A stretch of 5,692 nt of DNA from NCBI GenBank assembly GCA_015057205.1, contig SVEW01000139.1, forward strand, positions 1 to 5,692, written 5' to 3'. Below the pieces are notes generated by a model that saw nothing but the letters and a program-made list of their open reading frames with translations, was not told the origin of the DNA and ran no database searches. Shown piece after piece: positions 1 through 5,327 of this stretch. The DNA is from Lachnospiraceae bacterium. Its GTDB lineage: Bacteria > Bacillota > Clostridia > Lachnospirales > Lachnospiraceae. The number at the start of each line of letters is the position of its first letter. Positions within the stretch are counted from its first letter, which is position 1. A program made the position numbers and the translations under genes.

Positions 1-151
1 CCATAAATTCGATTGGCAAAAGTCCTGTCAGTTGATTCCGTCGTAACATTTCCAATTCGTGTACTACCAAATCACACTCTGCGAAGGTGCACACCTGATA
101 ACTCTCATTCAGTTTTCTCTTGTATAGGATGTTGTAATTTGTATTTCTCAT
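1..151 (-). CDS. DUF6382/FHA-type protein, N-terminal 50 codons (runs off left edge)
   Basis: A reading frame opens at the ATG at 151-149 and stays open for 50 codons to the window edge. The purine-rich run G-G-G-G-G-A-A-A-G-G-A lies just upstream, with the G5 block 8 bases from the ATG, a plausible ribosome site. The translation has the features I associate with DUF6382, the N-terminal domain of FHA-domain proteins that end clostridial Tad clusters: a starting beta-strand-like stretch (NYNILYKRKLNESYQV), then HELEMLRRNQLTGLLP, matching the family pattern of a helix, an N-x-hydrophobic-x-G-L-L-P turn. The start overlaps the end of the upstream TadE-like gene by 47 bases, long for such overlaps but supported by the homology beginning near residue 8. 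The FHA domain itself would lie beyond the window, so its presence is inference. If right, the product is a cytoplasmic phosphothreonine-reading partner of the Tad machine. Family call is moderate; that the frame is coding is more secure. Confidence 0.62.
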   Translation of the reverse strand, partial: MRNTNYNILYKRKLNESYQVCTFAECDLVVHELEMLRRNQLTGLLPIEFM

Positions 152-356
152 ATTCCTTTCCCCCGAAATTTTTTATTCTAAGCACTTTAGACGGATAAAT
201 ACTTCCCGGCTTCCATTCCTGTTCGCACCGTTTGGAAATATTTCCATATAGCTGAAGGGACAACTGCATCGTTGTGCCAAGCAGTAGCACGGATACACCT
301 ATAATGACCGCCGCCTCTACCGTCAAAAATGCCCGCATTGTTCTTTTTCTATTCAT
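105..356 (-). CDS. Small TadE-like pseudopilin (83 aa)
   Basis: An 83-residue protein with a short positive N-terminus (MNRKRTMRA) followed by FLTVEAAV and a hydrophobic helix at about residues 15-35. Ala9-Phe10-Leu11-Thr12-Val13-Glu14 fits a type IVb prepilin signal, with a small residue at -1 and Glu at +5. The residues after the helix (about 36-83) are polar and basic with one Cys and no recognised domain. It starts 14 bases after the prepilin peptidase gene ends, behind an AAAGGA-like site 11 bases away; the internal Met7 is an alternative start. It is probably a minor pilin or pseudopilin of the Tad pilus that is anchored in the membrane and processed by the neighbouring peptidase. It is shorter than usual TadE proteins, so it may be a reduced relative. 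Its 3' end overlaps the next gene. Confidence 0.72.
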   Translation of the reverse strand: MNRKRTMRAFLTVEAAVIIGVSVLLLGTTMQLSLQLYGNISKRCEQEWKPGSIYPSKVLRIKNFGGKEYEKYKLQHPIQEKTE

Positions 357-370
357 TTTTCTCTAATCCT

Positions 371-802
371 TTACCATAACATTGTCAGGTAAGCTGCCAG
401 CAAACAGGGAATAAATGGCATTTCCCCATTTACACACCTGCCGCTTTGTATCCATTGAAGCGCTAAACGCAAAACGCCCCATATGGCTGCCAAAAAAATC
501 CCACGGATAAACATGGTCGTAACGCCCCAAACTCCAATATATGCACCACATACCCCAAGCACAAGCCCATCACCGGCTCCCAAAACTCCGCTTTTAATTT
601 TACTTAATACAAAAAATGCACCACCCAAAGCGATTCCTCCCACAAACATCCACATGGAAAACGCCGGACACAACACCTGTCGCAACAAGGCTCCTGAAAA
701 AAAAGCCATGGGATACCACGTATGAATGCTATGATTTCGCCAATCTTCCACACTTCCAATCATTAAAAGAGCCAATAGCAAACCTTTAATCCACAATTCC
801 AT
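371..802 (-). CDS. Prepilin peptidase, A24 family (TadV/CpaA-like)
   Basis: A polytopic membrane protein of about 143 residues with the two catalytic aspartates of the A24 aspartic peptidases. The first is in SVEDWRNHSIHTW after the first helix, the second in the GxGD motif of GVLGAGDGLVLG; they are Asp29 and Asp87 when counted from the longer GTG start at 829. The C-terminal EMPFIP matches the conserved (I/M)PF-x-P segment before the last helix. The length fits the short CpaA/TadV type that lacks the N-methyltransferase domain. It would cut the Flp prepilin and probably the TadE-like proteins at the inner face of the membrane. I prefer the ATG at 802 because it sits immediately before the first hydrophobic segment; a GGAG lies 13 bases upstream, further than ideal. 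GTG codons at 829 and 826 have no visible ribosome site. The start overlaps the upstream TadE-like gene by 17 bases (44 if GTG829). Confidence 0.88.
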   Translation of the reverse strand: MELWIKGLLLALLMIGSVEDWRNHSIHTWYPMAFFSGALLRQVLCPAFSMWMFVGGIALGGAFFVLSKIKSGVLGAGDGLVLGVCGAYIGVWGVTTMFIRGIFLAAIWGVLRLALQWIQSGRCVNGEMPFIPCLLAAYLTMLW

Positions 803-1499
803 CTTCTTTAGATATCTCCTTTCCACCACAATGTTTACACGGTCGATGTGTCGCTTCGACCTCGGCCAACCTCACCCGCCGGATAAAGCGTAACAAATTC
901 TTGCAGGTTTTACGACTATGATACCTATTTCCTTCCGGCGTTATATATACAATATTTCCCGCATATCGCCCGCAATAATCGCAAGGATAATATTTTGCAC
1001 CATCCCGATTCCGGCAAGTATCCACAACATCTTTATTCACACTACGAATTGTCACCAGCAGATGATAGCATGACCGGGATCTGTGATATACGGAACCCGT
1101 TTTACTGATATAGACAAACTCATCCTGTTCGCGTTCTCTCCGAAAACCCTGCCAATGCCGTACATAAAACACATCCCGCGGCTTTAGAATCCGCTGGCCA
1201 TAGCCAAAGGGCAAATTCACCTTTTCCGTAAGCGTCATCAGACTGCCATCGGATATCGGAAAAACAAGAACGTGTCCCACTTTTCGATTCCCTTCCATCA
1301 ACAAAAAAGACGTCGTTGTCTTCGGTTGCATAGCTGATACACAACCACCCTTCTGGGCCACATCAATCAAGGCCTGCGTATGGACCATCTCTTTTTTCAT
1401 AACCGGAAACAGCAACAACAAACATGCTAAAAACATAGTTACCAAAAACATGGCAATTGCCGCTTCCACCGTTAAACTCGCTTTTACTCTTCTTTTCAT
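786..1499 (-). CDS. TadE-like pseudopilin with two putative zinc-binding YH-C-PCxxC repeats
   Basis: A 237-residue protein. Residues 1-35 form a TadE-type N-terminus: basic start, then ASLTVEAAIAMF with Glu12 at +5 from a possible cut after Ala7, and a strong hydrophobic helix (about 13-34). The middle (36-125) is a beta-rich extracellular stretch with no recognised family. The C-terminus holds two tandem copies of one module. Copy 1 (about 129-176) has VYISKTGSVYH, Cys144 and PCDYC with Cys173/Cys176; copy 2 (about 184-224) has VYITPEGNRYH, Cys199 and PCKHC with Cys221/Cys224. Each copy offers His-Cys-Cys-Cys (His139, His194), as in a small zinc-binding fold. The same VYxTxxG-x-x-YH...C...PCxxC pattern occurs at the ends of varied Firmicutes surface proteins. 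Probably a minor pilin or tip-like subunit exposed outside the membrane; zinc binding is inference. The ATG follows GGAGG by only 3 bases, tighter than usual. Confidence 0.8.
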   Translation of the reverse strand: MKRRVKASLTVEAAIAMFLVTMFLACLLLLFPVMKKEMVHTQALIDVAQKGGCVSAMQPKTTTSFLLMEGNRKVGHVLVFPISDGSLMTLTEKVNLPFGYGQRILKPRDVFYVRHWQGFRREREQDEFVYISKTGSVYHRSRSCYHLLVTIRSVNKDVVDTCRNRDGAKYYPCDYCGRYAGNIVYITPEGNRYHSRKTCKNLLRFIRRVRLAEVEATHRPCKHCGGKEISKEDGIVD

Positions 1500-1513
1500 A
1501 TTCCTCCATCACC

Positions 1514-1591
1514 AAAGCCATGTCTCCCCCTATGTGATGATTTATGAGAATGGACTGCACCAACCTATTTTACTGTGGGAAACATGGCTTT
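1514..1591. repeat. 15-bp inverted repeat in the DUF5702-tadE intergenic gap
   Basis: The plus strand has AAAGCCATGTCTCCC at 1514-1528 and GGGAAACATGGCTTT at 1577-1591. They are inverted copies with one substitution, which becomes a G-U pair in minus-strand RNA. The loop is 48 bases. In the Tad transcript the 3' arm ends about 6 bases before the GGAGG of the tadE-like gene. It is not a standard intrinsic terminator for this strand, since GGTGATGG follows the stem rather than a T-tract. It may stabilise or process the mRNA, or modulate translation of the next gene. Confidence 0.65.
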
Positions 1592-1600
1592 TTTGACAGC

Positions 1601-2989
1601 TCATTGGTCATAACACATGGCAAATGGCATCTCTGTAGCCAGCGCATCTTTTGCAAACATCGGTAAATAAAATAAATTTGCAAAAAACCAATCCGTTCCT
1701 GCCTGCAGCTTTCCTTTCATTGCAACTACAGTGTAATCCGCATGAAACTCTCCAACAGAAAGCACCTCATTAACTACATTTTCTACCACATCGCAGGCAC
1801 GCATGCCCATTGTCTCCGCCTTTTCCATAAATAGAAGCAGCTTCAAATAATCTTCATATCCAAAATGCCCCTCTTTTTCCGTCAAAAGCGACAACTTCTC
1901 ACCATTTAATAACCGCTCCACATCTTTTCGCGCCTCTTCTAACGACCATACCGCCAGAAACCCTATTTGGACTGCCTTAATTAAGGCCGGATTCATGGTA
2001 AAACCGACTAACGCTACTGCTGCCGCATGAGCTTTTTCTTTCTTGACGGTATCTTTCATAAAGCGCGCAAACTGTACAGCCTCTCGCAATCCCAGCAATT
2101 TGCGAGCTACTGCCTCTAAATTATCTGCATCCGAGTCTTGTCCACCAAGCAAGTACTCCACCTGGTACTGAAATCCCTCCGCCTTCTCATCCGCATTACG
2201 ATAATTTCGAAATTTTCTCATGCAATACTCTACTCCTGTGGCTTTCTCCATGGTGCTAATACGTTTCGTCGGCATGGTTCCTTCTATCCGTTTTCGCCGA
2301 GACGGACAATATTGATGCAAAATTTTATGCTGGGAAGGCTTTTTCTCTAAGTGCAAAAGCGGTAACAAAACCTCCGCCTTCTTTCGCTCATAATCCTCAA
2401 ATTCCCCACAGGATAACGGTTCTGCATCCTCATCTTCCTGCATGGACGACGCAGAATCCACTGCGGATCTGGCGCTGGAAATTGCCTTCTCAGTATCATG
2501 CTCTTCTCGAAAACTCTTCCCTTTTGTCAATCCGGAAAGCAATCGATTTGCCTGTTCCTCCGGTAAAACGCTTAGCATATACTGCCCTGCCTGATTAAAA
2601 AACACTTCACCATTTCCGTCTGTTAGCACCTGGAATTCCTCGTCCGTCACTTCCATATGGCTATAGTTCAGAAAAGAAAGTCCCTTTGCCTTTCGAAACA
2701 ACTGTGCCTCTTTATCGAATTCTGTTGTCACTACCCGATTTGTAATACCCACTTTATCCGGCATCCCTGTGTATTCTTCGTCCAATCCCAGCATTCCAAA
2801 TTCCTCATACAATTCCCATTGATAATTTGATAAAATATTCTGTTCCATAAGATGGGCCCGTGGTTTTAATAGCGTTCGCATTTCCTGCATGCGCGCCCCT
2901 TCAAGAAGCGCGCACACAAAACCGGCTACTAACACAAAACTAACCGCTGCAAACACAGATACGACAGCCGGATATCGCCTATCCATCAT
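1601..2989 (-). CDS. DUF5702-like membrane-anchored Tad-cluster protein
   Basis: A 462-residue protein with a single N-terminal hydrophobic helix (about residues 8-29) leading into ALLEGARMQ, the hallmark join of the DUF5702 proteins that accompany clostridial Tad genes. The rest is predicted to be outside the cell: a mixed charged region, an acidic patch (about 183-200), a short basic patch (near residue 230), and a long helical C-terminal half. Where pilin-like proteins have Glu at +5, this one has Phe13 (A-V-V-S-V-F), so it is probably not cut by the peptidase and stays anchored. The start overlaps the Flp stop in an ATGA arrangement, suggesting coupled translation; the next codon is also ATG, so the start may be 2986. 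Function is unknown; by position and topology it may be an assembly accessory or a surface scaffold of the pilus. Family assignment rests on the N-terminal pattern and context, not on an alignment. Confidence 0.72.
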   Translation of the reverse strand: MMDRRYPAVVSVFAAVSFVLVAGFVCALLEGARMQEMRTLLKPRAHLMEQNILSNYQWELYEEFGMLGLDEEYTGMPDKVGITNRVVTTEFDKEAQLFRKAKGLSFLNYSHMEVTDEEFQVLTDGNGEVFFNQAGQYMLSVLPEEQANRLLSGLTKGKSFREEHDTEKAISSARSAVDSASSMQEDEDAEPLSCGEFEDYERKKAEVLLPLLHLEKKPSQHKILHQYCPSRRKRIEGTMPTKRISTMEKATGVEYCMRKFRNYRNADEKAEGFQYQVEYLLGGQDSDADNLEAVARKLLGLREAVQFARFMKDTVKKEKAHAAAVALVGFTMNPALIKAVQIGFLAVWSLEEARKDVERLLNGEKLSLLTEKEGHFGYEDYLKLLLFMEKAETMGMRACDVVENVVNEVLSVGEFHADYTVVAMKGKLQAGTDWFFANLFYLPMFAKDALATEMPFAMCYDQ

Positions 2990-3183
2990 ACTTTTCCCGC
3001 CTGATCGGTAATGGTATCAAAAATGTCCCCTACCAACTGTGTAATCTGTTCTTTGAAAATTAATACGACTGCAATCAAAACTACCAAAATCAAAATCAGC
3101 TCTACAGTAGCAATTCCATCATCATTTTTCCAAAAATCCCAATTTTTCAAGCGATTATGCATATTCTGCATCCAAATCAACAT
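2986..3183 (-). CDS. Flp1-family type IVb pilin (major pilin candidate)
   Basis: A 65-residue prepilin. A 23-residue leader that is rich in Asn, Lys and Trp ends in NDDG, then IATVELILILVVLIAV starts the mature protein. Cutting after Gly23 places Glu at +5 and leaves a mature pilin of 42 residues, mostly one long helix, the usual size of Flp pilins. The C-terminal part (FKEQITQLVGDIFDTI) matches the pattern of clostridial Flp1 pilins. It should be the main building block of the Tad fibre, cut by the A24 peptidase downstream and assembled by TadA/TadB/TadC. The start at 3183 is chosen because the AGGAGG at 3192-3197 is 8 bases from it; the ATG at 3189 (67 aa) is only 2 bases away. It is the one gene in the cluster with a textbook ribosome site, as expected for the most abundant product. 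Confidence 0.9.
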   Translation of the reverse strand: MLIWMQNMHNRLKNWDFWKNDDGIATVELILILVVLIAVVLIFKEQITQLVGDIFDTITDQAGKV

Positions 3184-3191
3184 CTTCATTT

Positions 3192-3197
3192 CCTCCT
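3192..3197 (-). promoter_or_regulatory. Strong ribosome binding site of the Flp pilin gene
   Basis: The minus strand reads AGGAGG here, a full anti-16S match. It is 8 bases from the ATG at 3183 and only 2 from the ATG at 3189, so it decides in favour of 3183. It lies in the short gap after the tadC-like stop (3204-3206). Confidence 0.8.
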
Positions 3198-3203
3198 AGA
3201 TTT

Positions 3204-4112
3204 CTACATTTGTTTCATTTGCAAAAAGGCAGGTGCCATCAAAATTACAATAACCAGTCCCAATAATAAGGTTAATGGCAACAAAATTTTGGTCTGTGCC
3301 TGTTCTCCGGCAAGTTTTGCTGAAGACAATCTCAACGCCTCAGACTCCTGCACTTCCAATTCCAGCATCTGACCAAGCCCGCTGTTTCCCTTTTCCAGAT
3401 TCTGTTGCAGTAAAGATGCAAATTTCCGGTACTGTCTTGTATCGCATCCCCTGGCAAATTCCCGTAATGTTACCGGGAGTCCCTCACCCCGCGTCAACCG
3501 ATTTGCCGCCTGCAAAAGTTCTTCCTGTAGAGGTCCTTCTCCGCCAAGTCGCTCTTCTGCCCTGCGCAATATGGCATATCGAAGGCTCATCCCACTCTCC
3601 AAAAAAGTCGTCAACACTCCCACAAGTCGTGGATAGGCTACTATCATTTGCTGTTGTCTTTTTTTGCGCTCTTTTTGTTCTTCCCAATCCGGTTCCTTAT
3701 AGCAAAGCACGGCCAGAACCATTCCTGCAAACACTATCAAAAACGGGGTATAATCGCGTTTTACCTGCCAGTCAATTGGCTTTCCACGGTAAGTTTGTGG
3801 CAAAGGAAAACTCTCCTCTTCCCGCGTTGTTTTCTCAATTTCTTTTACATACGCAGCAAGCTCTTCCTGTTTCGTAACCTTATGCTCCGGTAAATTGAAA
3901 TCTTTTGACTTTTTCCCTTTCCTTTTGTAGGTAACCGTCATGTCAAATTCCGCATCGTCCCAGACCACATGGTAGTTCTGACTTCCTCCTTTTTGCCGCA
4001 TTATTTCATTTTTCACGCTTGTTTTATGATTTACTCCGTATCCCACCGCAAGCAATACCATAACAGCCAATGCCAGCAACGGCTTTAACAACCGTTTTTT
4101 CTTATCTGCCAT
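3204..4112 (-). CDS. tadC: TadC-like type II secretion F-domain membrane protein with extracytoplasmic insert
   Basis: A 302-residue inner-membrane platform protein. A first helix (about 10-26) is followed by a polar domain (about 28-120, including the basic run KRKGKKSKD), a second helix (122-138), a cytoplasmic helical T2SSF-type domain (about 145-270) containing YPRLVGVLTTFLESGMSL and LREFARGCDTRQYRKFASLL, and a last hydrophobic segment (276-297). The 170-LESGMSL pattern and the spacing are those of GspF/TadB/TadC proteins. Together with the TadB-like protein it should form the membrane base driven by TadA. The polar domain between helices 1 and 2 would be outside the membrane; bacterial TadC proteins outside Clostridia generally lack one that large, though similar insertions seem common in this group. 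Its ATG shares one base with the tadB stop (TAATG), so translation is probably coupled. Confidence 0.85.
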   Translation of the reverse strand: MADKKKRLLKPLLALAVMVLLAVGYGVNHKTSVKNEIMRQKGGSQNYHVVWDDAEFDMTVTYKRKGKKSKDFNLPEHKVTKQEELAAYVKEIEKTTREEESFPLPQTYRGKPIDWQVKRDYTPFLIVFAGMVLAVLCYKEPDWEEQKERKKRQQQMIVAYPRLVGVLTTFLESGMSLRYAILRRAEERLGGEGPLQEELLQAANRLTRGEGLPVTLREFARGCDTRQYRKFASLLQQNLEKGNSGLGQMLELEVQESEALRLSSAKLAGEQAQTKILLPLTLLLGLVIVILMAPAFLQMKQM

Positions 4113-4876
4113 TACATCACCTCAATTCGCAAGATTCGCATTCCAAGTACCACGCAACCGCCATAAAGCAACAAACAGACTGTCATAAATACGTTTCCAC
4201 CCAGGTTGCCATACAATGGCGCCAGATAGCCCGGATTGGTAAGCCCTACATAGCCAAGCAAAAACATGGGCATTGCCGACATAATTTCCTGTTCGTAACG
4301 TTGGGAAGCCAAAAGCATGGTGATTTCCTGTTTGGTCTCAATCCGCCTGGAAATAGATTCCGTGGTCTTTGCAATAAGTCTACACAAATCACTTCCGGCT
4401 TTCTTCCCGTATAAGAATACCTGTAAAAACACCGTCAATTCACTATCTTTCCGGGCTTCTCCCCAGGCAGTCAGCACCTTTGCGCTCTGATGACACAACA
4501 TCAATTGCCGAATCATTTTTGATACATCACGGTATATGAAGGACTCTGTCCCCCACTGCTGTGCAAGTTCCGGCAGCGAATGCTCCATGGCGTGCTCCAT
4601 GGAATCTCCCGCCTGTAAGTTTCCGGACAATAACTGCAAAAAATCCCGCAATTGTAAGCAAAACCGTTCCTTTTTTTGCCTTTGAAGTGCTTTTGCACAA
4701 AAATAGGCATACGGAAGTAGCGCCGTCGATAATGGAATACTCCACCAAAAATTCCGGTAAAACAGATATGCCAATGCTACCACGGCACATCCACCCACAG
4801 CCATTCGCTTTAGCCAATACCGTTTGTCCGCCTTCGGCTCAAGCCAGATTGCTTCCTGTCGCAATTTAAGCAACAT
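4112..4876 (-). CDS. tadB: TadB-like type II secretion F-domain membrane protein
   Basis: About 254 residues from the ATG at 4876 (256 from the GTG at 4882). Two N-terminal helices (about 27-62), a cytoplasmic helical domain with LRDFLQLLSGNLQAGDSM, the family's first F-domain repeat with its L-x-x-G-x-S-M-like turn, then FLQVFLYGKKAGSDL and a region ending ISRRIETKQEITMLLASQR, and two closing hydrophobic segments (about 200-213 and 229-248). This order is standard for TadB. It is the membrane partner of the TadA ATPase and of TadC. Its start lies inside the end of tadA (overlap 11 or 17 bases). AAAAGG lies 9 bases from the ATG and 3 from the GTG, so ATG is favoured. The gene looks intact, although the upstream tadA copy is broken, so transcription from upstream would be cut off by the terminator at 5229-5272. 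Confidence 0.87.
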   Translation of the reverse strand: MLLKLRQEAIWLEPKADKRYWLKRMAVGGCAVVALAYLFYRNFWWSIPLSTALLPYAYFCAKALQRQKKERFCLQLRDFLQLLSGNLQAGDSMEHAMEHSLPELAQQWGTESFIYRDVSKMIRQLMLCHQSAKVLTAWGEARKDSELTVFLQVFLYGKKAGSDLCRLIAKTTESISRRIETKQEITMLLASQRYEQEIMSAMPMFLLGYVGLTNPGYLAPLYGNLGGNVFMTVCLLLYGGCVVLGMRILRIEVM

Positions 4877-5228
4877 CCTCACCTACCTTTTGCAAACATC
4901 CGTCCATGCGCTGATAAATCGGGTGGAAGGTGACTTCATCTTCTAAAAGACCATCAATTTGAATAATCTGATCCAATCGCCTTACTCCATCCCCGTATTT
5001 TTTTACATGGACAATATATTGAATCCCGGATGCAATCTGGGCACGAACCGCCTTCATAGGCAAGTCCATGGCCATTAACACCAGAGTCTCCAATCGTAAA
5101 ATCGCATCTTTGCACGAATTCGCGTGCAAACTGCTCATTGAACCTTCGTGCCCGGTATTTAAGGCCTGCAATAAATCCAACGCCTCCGGCCCGCGCACTT
5201 CGCCGATTACAATTTTGTCACCCCGCAG
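4866..5228 (-). pseudogene. tadA: TadA/CpaF pilus ATPase, C-terminal 120 residues only (5' part replaced)
   Basis: Recognisable CpaF/TadA sequence begins abruptly at about 5228 with LRGDKIVIGEVRG, the Walker B segment, where family members carry a preceding A-L-R-M-R-like stretch. It continues through the His box (TGHEGSMSSLHAN, His27 and His35 of the fragment), RLETLVLM and QIASGIQYIVHV to a normal C-terminus with a stop inside tadB. The family is about 400 or more residues long; the N-terminal domain, Walker A (GxxGxGKT) and Asp box are missing, so this fragment cannot be an active motor. An in-frame TTG at 5282 preceded by GGAGG (5-base gap) would add 18 codons read through the terminator hairpin; these have no family resemblance. 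The truncation is caused either by insertion of a phage-like element at this point or by a false join in assembly. The 3' sequence shows no frameshift or stop, so decay is not advanced. Confidence 0.85.
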
Positions 5229-5229
5229 A
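5228..5229. other. Junction between Tad cluster and phage-like lysin segment
   Basis: To the left, the sequence encodes conserved tadA codons without a break. To the right lies the T-tract of a terminator that belongs to the lysin gene. Resemblance to tadA ends within a few bases of 5228. No target duplication or flanking repeat can be judged, because the other end of the inserted or joined segment is not in the window. Codon use also changes: Lys is mostly AAG and codons mostly end in G or C on the right, while AAA and A/T endings are common on the left. It fits a prophage attachment site or an assembly join. Confidence 0.75.
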
Positions 5230-5272
5230 AAAATAAAGAGAGGGCAGCAGTAGGAAGACCTACCGCTGCCCT
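5229..5272 (-). terminator. Intrinsic terminator of the lysin gene
   Basis: On the minus strand a 13-bp GC-rich stem (5259-5271 with 5242-5254, one G-U pair; one extra A-T closing pair is possible) encloses a TCTT loop and is followed by CTCTTTATTTTT. It lies 56 bases after the lysin stop. It would end transcription coming from the right and so isolate the tadA fragment and the genes after it from any promoter beyond the junction. Confidence 0.9.
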
Positions 5273-5282
5273 TATATTTCAA

Positions 5283-5327
5283 TCACACCTCCGGGCATGG
5301 CTCACAGAGACGCGACCGAAAGCTTAG
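5283..5327 (-). other. Short non-coding gap with a GGAGG before a TTG codon
   Basis: Between the lysin stop and the terminator stem is a gap with GGAGG at 5288-5292, 5 bases before a TTG at 5282-5280. This could start translation into the terminator and, in frame, into the tadA fragment. It may instead be a relic or chance motif. No other feature was seen. Confidence 0.4.

Noticed and set aside
1363..1563. Minus-strand frame in another phase with GGGGGAG before an ATG near 1521
   Set aside because: The product has no family resemblance and runs inside the tadE-like gene; the GGGGGAG is part of the inverted repeat arm. The TadE frame has the clear pilin signature.
1514..1591. Invertible promoter switch based on the inverted repeat
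   Set aside because: The segment between the arms is only 48 bases, I see no convincing -35/-10 pair in it in either direction, and no recombinase gene is nearby.
1577..1600. Stem plus T6 run on the plus strand, like an intrinsic terminator
   Set aside because: The loop is 48 bases, the stem is only moderately GC-rich and there is no plus-strand gene upstream to terminate.
3275..3877. 200-codon open frame on the plus strand
   Set aside because: It lies antisense to the well-supported tadC-like gene, has no ribosome site or recognisable domain, and its composition (rich in Pro, Leu and Ser) is what antisense reading of such a gene gives.
4866..5282. A complete 138-codon gene starting at TTG 5282
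   Set aside because: The first 18 codons are the terminator hairpin and its T-tract; family similarity begins only at about 5228, so it is better described as a truncated tadA.
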